Source of the DNA: Pseudarthrobacter sp. fls2-241-R2A-127 | GTDB lineage: Bacteria > Actinomycetota > Actinomycetes > Actinomycetales > Micrococcaceae | Direction of reading: 5' to 3' | Length of the DNA stretch: 64,000 bases | NCBI RefSeq assembly: GCF_030209355.1 | Contig: NZ_JARVSF010000014.1 | Span: forward strand, 1-64,000 | Part shown: piece by piece, positions 24,989 to 33,587 of the stretch | Position numbering within the stretch: position 1 is the stretch's first letter | How the letters are laid out: the number at the start of each line of letters is the position of its first letter | Translations under genes and position numbers: made by a program | The notes under the pieces: generated by a model | The model's input: only the letters and a program-made list of their open reading frames with translations | Told to the model about the DNA's origin: nothing | Database searches by the model: none

Positions 24989-26059
24989 ATGGCTTTAGAT
25001 GACGCTTCCGAATCCCGTGCCGCTACGGTGCGGCATGCTCCGGCACCCGATGACGGCCGTAAACCGGAGAGGCCCGGGGATGTCACCAAGCCGTTCTGGA
25101 AATACATCGCGAGGAGGACTTTGCGGGAGTTCAGCCGGGATCAATGCCCCGACCTCGCTGCCGGACTGACCTACTACGCTGTGCTGTCTCTTTTCCCGGC
25201 GCTGCTTGCCATGGTTTCTCTGCTGGGTATCGTCGGTCAGGCAGATGGGACCACTCCGGCGCTTCTCGATATTCTGCGCGGCATTGCCCCCGGCTCCACA
25301 GTGAACGTGATTCGCGGGCCGATTGAGGAACTGACAACATCACAGACCGCAGGCTTCACCCTCGCGATCGGCACCGCAGGGGCCTTCTGGACCGCTTCGG
25401 GCTACGTGAGCGCTTTCGCTCGTGCCATGAACCGGATCTATGAAGTCGACGAGGGCAGGGGCTTGATCAGGTTCCGGGCCACGATGCTGGGCGTAACGAT
25501 TCTTGCCGTGGTTATCGTTGCGATGCTCGCGGCCCCGCTCGTTCTCAGTGGCCCTGTAGCCGAGGCCGCGGGCCGTCTGCTGGGTCTTGGCGGCCTGTTC
25601 CTGGCCATGTGGAATATTGCTCAGTGGCCAGTCATTATCTTGCTGGCTATCGTCATCGTCGCGGTGCTTTACTACGTCACCCCAAACGTGCGCCAGCCTC
25701 GGTTCCGCTGGTTGAGCACGGGGTCCTTCATCGCGCTGGTGGCCTTCGTGCTGGCCTACATCGCCAACTTCGGCAATTACAACAAGACCTATGGCGCCAT
25801 CGGAGGCGTAGTCATCATGCTGCTGTGGCTGTGGATTCTGAATGTTTCACTGCTTTTCGGAGCCGAGTTCGATGCCGAGACAGAGCGGGGCAGGGAATTG
25901 CAAGGCGGCTTCAAGGCCCAAGTAACTATCCAGTTGCCGCCGAGGGACACAAAGAAGAGCGACAAACTGCGCGGCAGGAGGAAGAAGAAATCCGGCGCGG
26001 ACGCCGATCTCCGGGGAATATACAGCTTCCGGGAGGGCCCTGCCGTAGACAGGACCTAA
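24989..26059 (+). CDS. YihY/BrkB family inner-membrane protein
   Basis: The 356-residue protein has six hydrophobic segments between about 60 and 300 and the family hallmarks DLAAGLTYYAVLSLFPALLAM, GTAGAFWTASGYVSAFARAMNRIYEV and NYNKTYGAIGGVVIMLLWLW. The termini are charged; the C-terminus is Lys/Arg-rich. These were once annotated as ribonuclease BN, but the family's role is unsettled. The ATG at 24989 with AAGGAG is preferred to the ATG at 24770, which would add 73 unstructured residues. Confidence 0.85.
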   Translation: MALDDASESRAATVRHAPAPDDGRKPERPGDVTKPFWKYIARRTLREFSRDQCPDLAAGLTYYAVLSLFPALLAMVSLLGIVGQADGTTPALLDILRGIAPGSTVNVIRGPIEELTTSQTAGFTLAIGTAGAFWTASGYVSAFARAMNRIYEVDEGRGLIRFRATMLGVTILAVVIVAMLAAPLVLSGPVAEAAGRLLGLGGLFLAMWNIAQWPVIILLAIVIVAVLYYVTPNVRQPRFRWLSTGSFIALVAFVLAYIANFGNYNKTYGAIGGVVIMLLWLWILNVSLLFGAEFDAETERGRELQGGFKAQVTIQLPPRDTKKSDKLRGRRKKKSGADADLRGIYSFREGPAVDRT

Positions 26060-26323
26060 GCAGGTCTGGGCTCCCCAAGCACTTCAGTTGGGGCAGTGGG
26101 AGTTCCGGGAAGGCTTGTTGTCGGCCCGGCACCTTCACCTGTTTCCACTGACAAACTGCATTTCGCCCCGCCGCAGCGTTCTCCCGGTCCCTGAGATCCT
26201 GTGCCACCCGGCGAGGCTCCTTGTCCAGGCAGCCGAGAAGCGCTCGGAACCACAGGACCGTCCGGGTCACCTCCCGTAGGCGTTCCGGCGGCCGGTAAGT
26301 GTGGATTAGCGCCCAGGGAGAGT

Positions 26324-27064
26324 TCACTCTGTGGGTTCGGGACCTGGCCGCACACCCTGGGTAACGTCCAGCAGGATCACGACTGCGAGGAGAACGGTGG
26401 AGAGGGAAGCGGAGGCTACCGTGTCGGTGAACTAGTGGTAGCCAAGGTAGATACGGCTTGCTGCCTCCACTGTCAGGCCAACGGCAGCGGCACCGAAAGC
26501 AGCGATCAGGGCGGTTCTGCGGGAGGAACGTGAGAAGACCAGATAGGCCCCGACGAGCAGGAAATTCGAGGCACCCACGACGTGTCCGGAGGGAAAGGAT
26601 GATGTGGCGTCGGCGCCGAGCATCATATATTCGGCCGGGGGCCGGGGGCGTCCCACCATGTGGGCGATGACCTCCGTGAGGACCACCCCGGTGATCATCG
26701 CCCCGGCCAGCAATATAGGGCGCCACAGACGACGGGTCACCAAGGCCCACGCAACGACGGCTACTAAAGTGATCACGGGAAGCGCCGCGGGTCCGAAAAC
26801 GAAAGCGAATCCGGCCAGCACAAGTGTGGCTGTACCCGTGCGGTGATGGATAAACCAGTCAGTCAGAGGTCCGTCGACGCTGGCGAGCCCGCTGCCGTTC
26901 AGCACGTCCCCAAGGGTCAGTACAAACGAGGACATACCGGCCAGGAAAAGGCTTAGCGACACCGCATGAAGAACCAGGAACCGGCCTGTGGATACCCTTT
27001 TGCCATCGCCTAAGTGGAAACGTTTTCGTCCGCTCTGCTCGACAGGCCCATGACCGCCGCTCAT
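26324..27064 (-). pseudogene. PAP2-family phosphatase interrupted by an amber codon
   Basis: The frame from 27064 gives a membrane PAP2 phosphatase with the motifs HMVGRPRPP, FPSGHVVGASN and SRIYLGYH. At 26432-26434 it meets TAG, just where the third motif (SRxxxxxHxxxD) needs its last aspartate. The same frame then continues FTDTVASASLSTVLLAVVILLD, the normal last helix, to a TGA at 26324-26326. One TGG-to-TAG change therefore explains the truncation. The product lacks the catalytic Asp partner and the last helix, so it is probably inactive unless the stop is read through. PAP2 enzymes dephosphorylate lipids such as undecaprenyl pyrophosphate. Confidence 0.8.
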
Positions 27065-27154
27065 TGGACGGATTGATCAAGCTGCTGGGGTGGCAGGCCC
27101 AGGCCCCCGAAGGTCCCATGGCTGTGGTCAGGTGCTCTCAGGACCGTCACTGCT

Positions 27155-27454
27155 TCATCCCTCGCATTCAATGCAGTAGACGTGTCCGTCTTTCTCCTTG
27201 GCCAGCCGGGACCGGTGGTGGACCAGGAAGCAGGAGGAGCAGACGAATTCATCCTTCTTTTGGGGGACGACTTCCACGATGAGCTCTTCGGCGATGAAGT
27301 CGCCGGGCAGGTCGACTCCGTCGACGGTGTCGGCCTCGTCGAGTTCCCTCACGACGCTGCGTGCGTCAGGGGTGCTTTCTGTCCGGAGCGCCTCCAAGGA
27401 ACTTTCCTGGGACTCTTTTACCTCAGGGCGGACTTCGTCGTAATCGCTGGCCAT
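27155..27454 (-). CDS. DUF4193 family zinc-ribbon protein
   Basis: The 99-residue acidic protein matches the actinobacterial DUF4193 family: MASDYDEVRPEVKES at the start, DFIAEELIVEVVPQKKDEFVC in the middle and two CxxC pairs (CSSC, CIEC) that should bind zinc. The family is conserved but uncharacterised. It is the last gene of an operon with the iron-permease-like protein and the 27895 gene. A dead copy lies at 138-424. Confidence 0.88.
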   Translation of the reverse strand: MASDYDEVRPEVKESQESSLEALRTESTPDARSVVRELDEADTVDGVDLPGDFIAEELIVEVVPQKKDEFVCSSCFLVHHRSRLAKEKDGHVYCIECEG

Positions 27455-27463
27455 GGCGGGTAC

Positions 27464-27898
27464 TCATTTCTTCTCGTTTTTGTTCTCCTGGTTGACGTGC
27501 CGCTCTTCTTTGCCGGGCGGCTCTTCGGATTGTGCTTCGATGTGCTTGCGCTGACGCTCGATTTCGTCTTCGCCCTCGTCTTCAGCTTCGTAGAGTTTGG
27601 AGTTGGTGACCCGAAGCTCGTGCATTATGGCATCAAGTTTGAGGTGCAACGCCGCGGAGTCCCGGTTCTGCGTGTTCTGGATGATGAACACCATCAAAAA
27701 CGTCACGATCGTCGTGCCCGTGTTGATCACCAGCTGCCAGGTATTGGAGAAACCCAGCAGTGGCCCGGTGCAGGCCCACAGCACCAGAACAGCGACGGCC
27801 GCAGCGAAGATCCAGGCGTGGCCCAGAACCTTTGCCGTCCTGGAGGTGAACCTGGTGAAGAAGCCGCCCCCTTCGCCACTGCTTGGATCAGTAGTCAT
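27464..27898 (-). CDS. Low-affinity iron permease family protein
   Basis: The 144-residue protein has two transmembrane helices (AWIFAAAVAVLVLWACTGPLLGF and WQLVINTGTTIVTFLMVFIIQNTQNRD) with the family motif NTGTTIVTFLMVF-IQNTQNRD, followed by LKLDAIMHELR and a long acidic/basic tail. The family is named after yeast Fet4, but short bacterial members are of unproven function. It overlaps the upstream gene by ATGA and is followed by DUF4193 after 9 bp. Confidence 0.85.
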   Translation of the reverse strand: MTTDPSSGEGGGFFTRFTSRTAKVLGHAWIFAAAVAVLVLWACTGPLLGFSNTWQLVINTGTTIVTFLMVFIIQNTQNRDSAALHLKLDAIMHELRVTNSKLYEAEDEGEDEIERQRKHIEAQSEEPPGKEERHVNQENKNEKK

Positions 27899-28341
27899 GG
27901 TCCCATCCTTGTATGACTCGCGCCGCTGACCGGCGCATCTACTCGATCGTCGCCCGCCGCCTGCCCGGTAATGCCGGCGCGGTGCCCGTCTAGCTGCGGA
28001 CGGCGTCTGGGGGTCCCTGATCGAAGTTCCCCGGCGGCGAACGCCAAGGCGATGCACGCATTGGCGACCGCGGCGTGCCGCCGTCGCCGGTCTACCGCGG
28101 CCAGGCCCAACATCGTCAAGGCATGAAGGGCATCGGCCCCGGCACTGATCCAGTGCAGGGGAGCCCCACCGCCGAAGATGGCAGTGGCGGTGGCCTGCAA
28201 CAGGTGCCGTTCCCCCAGGACACGGATGAACGTGCGGCCGTGGGCATCGGGGGCGCGTGCGATGAAAAAGCATTCCGCCGCTCCAGGAGCCAGAAGCTCC
28301 GCGGTACCATATGCTGCCCTGACCACTTCCAAAGGTCTCAC
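27895..28341 (-). CDS. Small membrane protein, paralogue of the 7.7-kb gene
   Basis: The 148-residue protein starts at a GTG after AAAGGA and shares RPLEVVRAAYG, RVLGERHLLQA and VDRRRRHA with the product of 7716. Its own C-terminal 40 residues are polar and have no counterpart there. It starts the 27.1-28.3 kb operon, which has an operator-like site 167 bp upstream at 28508. The function is unknown; the paralogues share operon position beside membrane proteins. Confidence 0.65.
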   Translation of the reverse strand: MRPLEVVRAAYGTAELLAPGAAECFFIARAPDAHGRTFIRVLGERHLLQATATAIFGGGAPLHWISAGADALHALTMLGLAAVDRRRRHAAVANACIALAFAAGELRSGTPRRRPQLDGHRAGITGQAAGDDRVDAPVSGASHTRMGP

Positions 28342-28507
28342 GGTGCATCCTTTCGACTCAGGGCCGCCGCAGCGCCGCATTCGGGCAAGTCCTCCCTTAC
28401 CCCTGGCCAGGAATGCAACAGGGTCACTGCCGCCCAAAGGCGCGCTGTTTTCACCTGTATCTCTCCTCGGGCTTTCAGCGGACGTGATAGGAAGTGTAGC
28501 GCAACAG

Positions 28508-28521
28508 TTGCCGGTCCGCAA
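28508..28521. promoter_or_regulatory. Operator-like site TTGCC-N4-CGCAA
   Basis: TTGCCGGTCCGCAA has one arm mismatch and lies upstream of the minus-strand operon starting at 28341. Confidence 0.4.
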
Positions 28522-28695
28522 TGACCCGACTGTCTCCCGCAACCCCTCTCTCCGGGAAAAATTCCGATAATGGGCTGTCGGGGCAGGGTTTCGCAACCCG
28601 CGCAAGCGCGTTGACTTCTAAAGTTTGCCGTATCCAACGCGACTCAAGTTGTCAGCTGCAGTGGATGGGGAAAGCAAGTCTAGTTAGGAGCTTGC

Positions 28696-28709
28696 TTGCG
28701 TTTACACAA
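28696..28709. promoter_or_regulatory. Putative operator TTGCG-N4-CACAA
   Basis: TTGCGTTTACACAA has one mismatch and the same TTTA core as the sites at 22590 and 33574. It ends 21 bp before the ATG at 28731 and is followed by ATATCACGG. Confidence 0.55.
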
Positions 28710-28730
28710 ATATCACGGTTCTATGAAGGA

Positions 28731-29444
28731 ATGGATACCCATCGCAGTGAACTAACTTCCGAAACTGTTGTCGGCGGCGGTTTGGCGGGGCTGGTCGCTA
28801 CGGCCGCGATGAGCGCTCTGCTCGTTGCCGCCGACGTCACCGGCGTGATGAATTACGAGCCTCCACGGAAGATCATCGATAAGTTCTTTCCCCGGTTTCC
28901 GCTTCCGCTCAGGGATGCCGCTGCTGTCCTTGCCCATTTTGGGTATGGAGTGGCCGGTGGATGTCTTTATGCCGTGGCACGCAGGAAGCAGTCCACCCGG
29001 GCCGCGGGCATAGCCTACGGTGTATTTGTGTGGGTGGTGGGGTACGAGGGTTGGCTGCCGGCGATGGGAATACTGCCCCCTGCACACCGGGACAAGACCG
29101 GCAGGGCGCTGACGATGTTGGCCGCCCATCTGCTCTACGGCGCTGTCCTGGGCAACGTCCTTGGCAGGCGGGCCCTGGCGGAGCGTGTCCCTGCTAAGCC
29201 TGGTGACGTGTCCGGGCCTTCAGGCAATGTGGACCGCCATGATCTTCTGTCCCGGCTGCCGGAATCGTACGTCGCGTACCTATCCGACAAGGATCCTGCC
29301 TTCACCGCGACAGTATCGCCGGTGCTGGAACAATCGGCAGCCACGCAGGAACATGGCGTTCACGTGCGTTTCGTCCCCGGAGGGGTGCAGGCACTCGTGG
29401 ATCCCGCCGTTCCCTATCCTCAGGTCACCGAAGGCGTTGACTAG
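28731..29444 (+). CDS. DUF6789/YagU-like membrane protein with a soluble C-terminal domain
   Basis: The 237-residue protein has four hydrophobic segments in its first 150 residues, with the pattern GGGLAGLVATAAMSALLVAADVTGVM, FPLPLRDAAAVLAHFGYGVAGGCLYA and AHLLYGAVLGNVLG seen in DUF1440/DUF6789-type proteins. Residues 165-237 form a separate soluble segment (LPESYVAYLSDKDPAFTATVS; VRFVPGGVQALVDPAVPY) that I cannot assign. The ATG at 28731 follows GAAGGA, and the operator-like site just upstream fits this start. Function unknown. Confidence 0.65.
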   Translation: MDTHRSELTSETVVGGGLAGLVATAAMSALLVAADVTGVMNYEPPRKIIDKFFPRFPLPLRDAAAVLAHFGYGVAGGCLYAVARRKQSTRAAGIAYGVFVWVVGYEGWLPAMGILPPAHRDKTGRALTMLAAHLLYGAVLGNVLGRRALAERVPAKPGDVSGPSGNVDRHDLLSRLPESYVAYLSDKDPAFTATVSPVLEQSAATQEHGVHVRFVPGGVQALVDPAVPYPQVTEGVD

Positions 29445-29501
29445 GACCTTTTCGCCGGGCCCTGTCGCCCCAGTCGTTCTGGGTGCTGCCCACATCAGGC
29501 T

Positions 29502-31610
29502 TCAGCGCAACATTGATGGCGGCGGTGCAGGGAACCGGTGCCCCGGGTATTGCGGGGCTGCCGCGTTCATCAGGTGGGCCCATTGCGTGCCGGCGATGTT
29601 AGCCCCGTCCAGTCCGGTGTAGTACGTTCCGTTGATGGTGATGTTCTCGTTCGCCCACTTTGGTCCGAATCCCTTGTAGCTGCCGAACCAGGAGGCGGTC
29701 GAGATGCCCGTGGTAGCCCCTACCGTCCATGTCTGGGTGTGGCCATCGGTGGTCCCGGTTTTGGCGAAGATATCCTGTTCCTTGCCCACGGGAATGTTGT
29801 AGCCGGAGCCCTTGGTGAGCACGGGTTTGAGGGCATAGGTGACGCCTGCGGCGACGTCCGACTCGATGGTCCGCCGGCAGTCGGCTGCCGGCATCGGATA
29901 GTCGCGGCCGTCGGGGCCGGTGGCCGATTCCAGTGCTATCGGGTTGCAGTGGACTCCATTTGCGGCGAACGTGGCATAAGCGTTCGCCATGTCCAGTGGT
30001 GCGACGTCCTGGGTACCGATAAGGCTCGCGATGCTGGAGAGGTCGTAGGGCTTGTTGGTGTGGCCGTTCTTGATTCCGGCCGTCGTGGTCATTTTTTGGA
30101 TGTTGCAGAAGTCCAACCGGGCCGCCGACTGGAACGTGATGGTGTTGATTGAGTGGTACAGGCCCTGAAGTACACTCATTCGGTAGTAGTGGTAGGGGTC
30201 GTCGTTGGGCAGGGGAGTTTGGCCCAGGGCTGGATCGTAGGAGCCCGTTGTCGTGCCGCAGCTGTTTTTCCACGGATAGTCGGCTTTGTAGATGCGGACC
30301 GAGCCGTCCAGTTTTGTAGCCATGGACCGGCCGGAGTTGAGCCACTCAGCGAACACGAACGGTTTCATGGTGGAGCCGATCTGGAAGCCGCCCGCTCCGT
30401 GAAGCGGATTGCCGTTGCTGTCCTTTTCGGGAAGGGTGAGGTTGCCCGTGTAGTGTCCAGGTCCTGGGGTCGGGTCGTAGATGGTGTTTTGGGCCATGGT
30501 CAGGATTTTGCCGGTGCCGGGCTCAACGCTGACAAGGGCGGCGCCGCGTTGCAGGGGGTCTGTTGCCGGCAGTGAGGCATTTACCTGTTCCTGGGCGGTC
30601 TTTTGCAGGTCCGGGTCCAGCGTGGTGCGGATGGTCAGTCCGCCTTGGTAGAGGAGCTTGTGCCGGGCTGCCTCGTCTGTACCGAAGGCGGGATCGTTGA
30701 GGATCAGCCGTTGGATGTAGTCACAGAAATAGGGTGCGGTCGCAGCGGCGCAGCCCTGTGGGGTGTGCTGGACGTCCAGGGCCAAGGGTGATGCCGTAGC
30801 CTCGTCGTGCTGCGTGGGGGAGATATATCCCTGCTGAAGCATTTTGTCCAGAACTTCATTCCGGCGGGCCACCACATGGTCTGGCTGTGTGAGGGGATCG
30901 TAGTAAGCCGGCCTGTTCACCACCCCTGCCAGTGCTGCCGCCTGGGAAAGGGTCAGCGCGTTGGCGGGCACTCCGAAATATGATTTCGCTGCCGCCTGAA
31001 CGCCGTAGGCCCCGTTGCCAAAATAGACGAGGTTCAGGTAACCCTGCAGGATCTGGTCTTTGGAGTATTTCTCCTCAAGCCCGATGGCAAGCTTCATTTC
31101 CCGAAGCTTGTCGCCGATGCTTCGGGAGGCGTCGGTCGTGGCGACGTCTGGGCTGCTGCCGCCGGTTGCTGGTGACAGGATGAGGACGTTCTTGATGTAC
31201 TGCTGGGTGATTGTCGATGCGCCCTGCCTTCCGCCCCGGGCGTTCACGTAGAGCGCGCGGAGGATACCGGCGGGGTCGACCCCGCCGTGGTCGTAGAAAC
31301 GGGCGTCCTCGATCGCCACGATCCCGTCGCGGATGAACGGTGACATCTGTTCCAGGTTCACCGGAGCCCGGTTCTGGGCGTAAAAAGTGGCGATGACCGA
31401 CCCGTCTTTCGCCAGGACCTGGGATGTCCTGGACGGCGGCTCCAGGTCCAGGTTCGAGGGGAGTTGATCAAAGAACCTAATAGATGCCCCTGCCGCCGTC
31501 GAACTCAACGCCGCGGCCGGGGCCAGGAGCCTGGCGACCAGGAAGCCGCCAATAACGCCGGCGGCGATGAAGGCCGCGGCGTTTCTCCACAGAGTCTCTT
31601 TGATCAGCAT
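29502..31610 (-). CDS. Class A penicillin-binding protein (transglycosylase/transpeptidase)
   Basis: The 702-residue bifunctional PBP has an N-terminal membrane anchor (11-30). Its GT51 transglycosylase domain carries EDARFYDHGGVDPAGILRA with the catalytic Glu and STITQQYIKN. The transpeptidase domain carries GSTMKPFVF (SxxK serine), HSINT (SxN) and AKTGTTDGHTQTW (KTG). It polymerises and crosslinks peptidoglycan outside the membrane. The ATG at 31610 follows GAAGGAAG; an ATG 43 codons earlier lacks a site. There is no PASTA domain. An extra housekeeping-type PBP in this island suggests an envelope-stress role. Confidence 0.9.
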   Translation of the reverse strand: MLIKETLWRNAAAFIAAGVIGGFLVARLLAPAAALSSTAAGASIRFFDQLPSNLDLEPPSRTSQVLAKDGSVIATFYAQNRAPVNLEQMSPFIRDGIVAIEDARFYDHGGVDPAGILRALYVNARGGRQGASTITQQYIKNVLILSPATGGSSPDVATTDASRSIGDKLREMKLAIGLEEKYSKDQILQGYLNLVYFGNGAYGVQAAAKSYFGVPANALTLSQAAALAGVVNRPAYYDPLTQPDHVVARRNEVLDKMLQQGYISPTQHDEATASPLALDVQHTPQGCAAATAPYFCDYIQRLILNDPAFGTDEAARHKLLYQGGLTIRTTLDPDLQKTAQEQVNASLPATDPLQRGAALVSVEPGTGKILTMAQNTIYDPTPGPGHYTGNLTLPEKDSNGNPLHGAGGFQIGSTMKPFVFAEWLNSGRSMATKLDGSVRIYKADYPWKNSCGTTTGSYDPALGQTPLPNDDPYHYYRMSVLQGLYHSINTITFQSAARLDFCNIQKMTTTAGIKNGHTNKPYDLSSIASLIGTQDVAPLDMANAYATFAANGVHCNPIALESATGPDGRDYPMPAADCRRTIESDVAAGVTYALKPVLTKGSGYNIPVGKEQDIFAKTGTTDGHTQTWTVGATTGISTASWFGSYKGFGPKWANENITINGTYYTGLDGANIAGTQWAHLMNAAAPQYPGHRFPAPPPSMLR

Positions 31611-31833
31611 GCAGGACTTCCTTCGTTCGTGCCGCACGCCAGAGGTAAGCCTATTAAGCCCTGCCCGGGCATGCCAGGAGGCGGTCGAAACGCCGCCGCG
31701 GTTGAGGATGACACTTTTCGAATAGTTACCAATTAGCAAATAACTTTATCGCCCCGTTCCTAGTGCCGATGCCGTGCACGGTTACAGGAGCGCAACAATC
31801 CTGCAGAGGAGTGATCAGGGCTCTGACAGTTCA

Positions 31834-31847
31834 TTGCTTGTTCGCAA
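31834..31847. promoter_or_regulatory. Operator-like site TTGCT-N4-CGCAA
   Basis: TTGCTTGTTCGCAA matches the island motif with one mismatch in the divergent region between the PBP gene and the DUF1622 gene. Confidence 0.4.
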
Positions 31848-31970
31848 GTGATGCGTCAGACTGACGTGAAGGCCCCTTCACTAGGGAACAGACTTTTCAG
31901 GACCAGTCGAAAAGGCTGCGGCCTGTCGGGATGACGGGCGATACGCGGCTTGCAGGGAGACAGACGTGGA

Positions 31971-32348
31971 TTGCGACTCATTATTGAAACCACCGGGCGG
32001 TACCTGGACTTCGCCGGAGTGGCGGTCATGGTCGTCGGCGCCGTGGTCTCGGTGCCGCTGGCCATACGCCGCCGAAACCTCGGAGAAGGCAGCCGTCCCC
32101 CAAACCGGTCGCTCTACCGGGAATACCGGCAGTTGCTCGGACGGTCCATCCTTCTTGGCCTTGAACTCCTCGTCGCCGCTGACATCATCCGCACCGTGGC
32201 CGTGACGTCCACTTTTACCAGTGTCGGAGTCCTGGCCGTGATCGTTGTCATCCGGACATTCCTAAGCTTCTCCCTGGAGTTGGAAATCACCGGCCGGTGG
32301 CCCTGGCAAAAATCCACCGAGCCGGTTCCCGCCACGAGCGCAGCCTGA
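31971..32348 (+). CDS. DUF1622 family membrane protein
   Basis: The 125-residue protein has three hydrophobic segments and the DUF1622 pattern: DFAGVAVMVVGAVVSV, YREYRQLLGRSILLGLELLVAADIIRTV, and VLAVIVVIRTFLSFSLELEI. The family is widespread and of unknown function. A TTG start at 31971 follows GGGAGA with good spacing; a TTG at 31950 is the alternative. Confidence 0.8.
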   Translation: MRLIIETTGRYLDFAGVAVMVVGAVVSVPLAIRRRNLGEGSRPPNRSLYREYRQLLGRSILLGLELLVAADIIRTVAVTSTFTSVGVLAVIVVIRTFLSFSLELEITGRWPWQKSTEPVPATSAA

Positions 32349-32396
32349 GATGAGACCGGTGCCGAATCTGCAGCCATACCTTTTGGGTTAGGGACC

Positions 32397-32582
32397 ATGA
32401 GCACAGAGAACCACGACGACGACTTCCATCGGCTGTACGGGCTGGTCACGGAATCATCAGCAGGCATCAAACACTATTTGGATGCCATGACGGGCGCTGG
32501 CATCTCGAGGACGAGACAGCTGACCGGAGAACGGGCGAGCCCGTGCTTTCCCCCAGGCGTAATTAGACGATCGACTGCTTGA
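32397..32582 (+). CDS. Short ORF, possible truncated GAF/ANTAR-type protein
   Basis: The 61-residue frame starts ENHDDDFHRLYGLVTESSAGIKHYLDAM, which recalls the N-terminus of actinobacterial GAF-ANTAR regulators, then turns into unrelated residues. It may be a cut-off gene start or a small protein. No clear ribosome site is seen. Confidence 0.3.
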   Translation: MSTENHDDDFHRLYGLVTESSAGIKHYLDAMTGAGISRTRQLTGERASPCFPPGVIRRSTA

Positions 32583-32649
32583 CAGGCCAGGCTCTACCGG
32601 TCAATGAGGGGCGGCACCCACCACCGACACCTCACGAAGAGAGACCACT

Positions 32650-32706
32650 ATGAATACAAAATTCACTACCGGCGACGAGATCAAAACAGGCCGTGAGGAG
32701 TCATGA
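32650..32706 (+). CDS. 18-codon peptide ORF translationally coupled to the next gene
   Basis: ATG at 32650 after GAAGAGAGA opens MNTKFTTGDEIKTGREES and stops at TGA 32704-32706, overlapping the next ATG by ATGA. The peptide's last codons form the ribosome site (GAGGAG) of the next gene. It may be a leader or a micro-protein. Confidence 0.35.
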   Translation: MNTKFTTGDEIKTGREES

Positions 32707-32939
32707 AACAACGCCGGGTGCCGGAAGGCGTCAAAGCAATGTCCACCGATCCACAGCTTCTACGGATGCTCACAACACACACCCACTGCGGTGAGCCAAT
32801 GACGACCTCGCGCCAGGGACCCCTTGGGGAAAGCCACACCAGCCCCGTCCACGACGTTGTCATCACCTACAGTTGCGCCTGCGGCTTCAGGTTTGATCAG
32901 CCGATCAATTCACAGCACCACGATAAGGACCTCCCATGA
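32703..32939 (+). CDS. Small cysteine-containing protein
   Basis: The 78-residue protein has HTHCGEPM and YSCACGFRFD segments, giving three cysteines and a histidine that could bind one metal ion. It has a GAGGAG ribosome site and ATGA overlaps on both sides, so it is translated with the peptide before and the lipoprotein after. Family not recognised. Confidence 0.55.
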   Translation: MKQRRVPEGVKAMSTDPQLLRMLTTHTHCGEPMTTSRQGPLGESHTSPVHDVVITYSCACGFRFDQPINSQHHDKDLP

Positions 32940-33406
32940 AACCCGCCCATAGCATCACAAAGTCCTTCCACTTGATCCCGGCCCTGGCGATATCAGCGGC
33001 TGTGTTGACCGGCTGCTACAACCCCTCTGAAGGAGACCGCGACCCGATTGCCCTCGGCGCGGACCTAAATTTCTCGGGACTGCAATTGCGGAGCGTCCTG
33101 ATCGTGACGTCCGGCCAAAACGAACCCGGACGCGTCCTGGGAACGATCTTCAACACCACCGCTACAGACATACAAATGGTCCTTGCCGACTCCGATGAAC
33201 AACATCCAGTCAAGATCCCCGCTCTGGGACACGTCGAGTTTGACCAGTCACCTCTGATCTTCAACAGCACGCAGGAGCCGCCCGGCGCCCGCACCGATCT
33301 ACAGGTAACAGTGAAAGGGCAACAGGCCACAATCAACGTGCCCATCCAGAACGGAACCTTTGACCAGTACCGGCCATACATTCCATCACCAAGCCCATCC
33401 AGCTAA
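32936..33406 (+). CDS. Predicted lipoprotein
   Basis: The 156-residue protein has a signal peptide with the lipobox LTGC at residues 24-27, then a beta-rich domain of about 40-140 (SGLQLRSVLIVTSGQNEPGRVLGTIFNT; VTVKGQQATINVPI). The fold resembles actinobacterial LpqE-like lipoproteins that present a single beta-sandwich domain. It is exported and lipid-anchored. It overlaps the upstream small protein by ATGA. Confidence 0.7.
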   Translation: MKPAHSITKSFHLIPALAISAAVLTGCYNPSEGDRDPIALGADLNFSGLQLRSVLIVTSGQNEPGRVLGTIFNTTATDIQMVLADSDEQHPVKIPALGHVEFDQSPLIFNSTQEPPGARTDLQVTVKGQQATINVPIQNGTFDQYRPYIPSPSPSS

Positions 33407-33573
33407 CCCTAAAGGCCTGTACCAGTCAGCCCATAAAGGACTCATCGACCGCGGCGCCGCGGAGCGCCGAGCACCCCCCCAACAAGCACTCACCAAGATG
33501 CGAACCACAGAAAAGCAACTTCCACCGCCTTGCGAGCGGGGAGATTTCATCCTGGGGGTTAGACGGGTGACCG

Positions 33574-33587
33574 TTGCGTTTACGCAA
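33574..33587. promoter_or_regulatory. Putative operator TTGCG-N4-CGCAA, perfect arms (upstream of htrA)
   Basis: TTGCGTTTACGCAA lies 176 bp before the HtrA-like lipoprotein gene and is identical to the site at 22590. It is the last copy of the motif in the window. The rest of 33407-33763 holds no gene. Confidence 0.55.

Noticed and set aside
25926..26750. 274-residue minus-strand frame
   Set aside because: It is antisense to YihY and in another frame of the PAP2 gene; the PAP2 reading explains the sequence better.
28603..28620. Further operator copy at CGCGCAAGCGCG
   Set aside because: The arms do not follow TTGCG-N4-CGCAA; it is a GC-rich coincidence.
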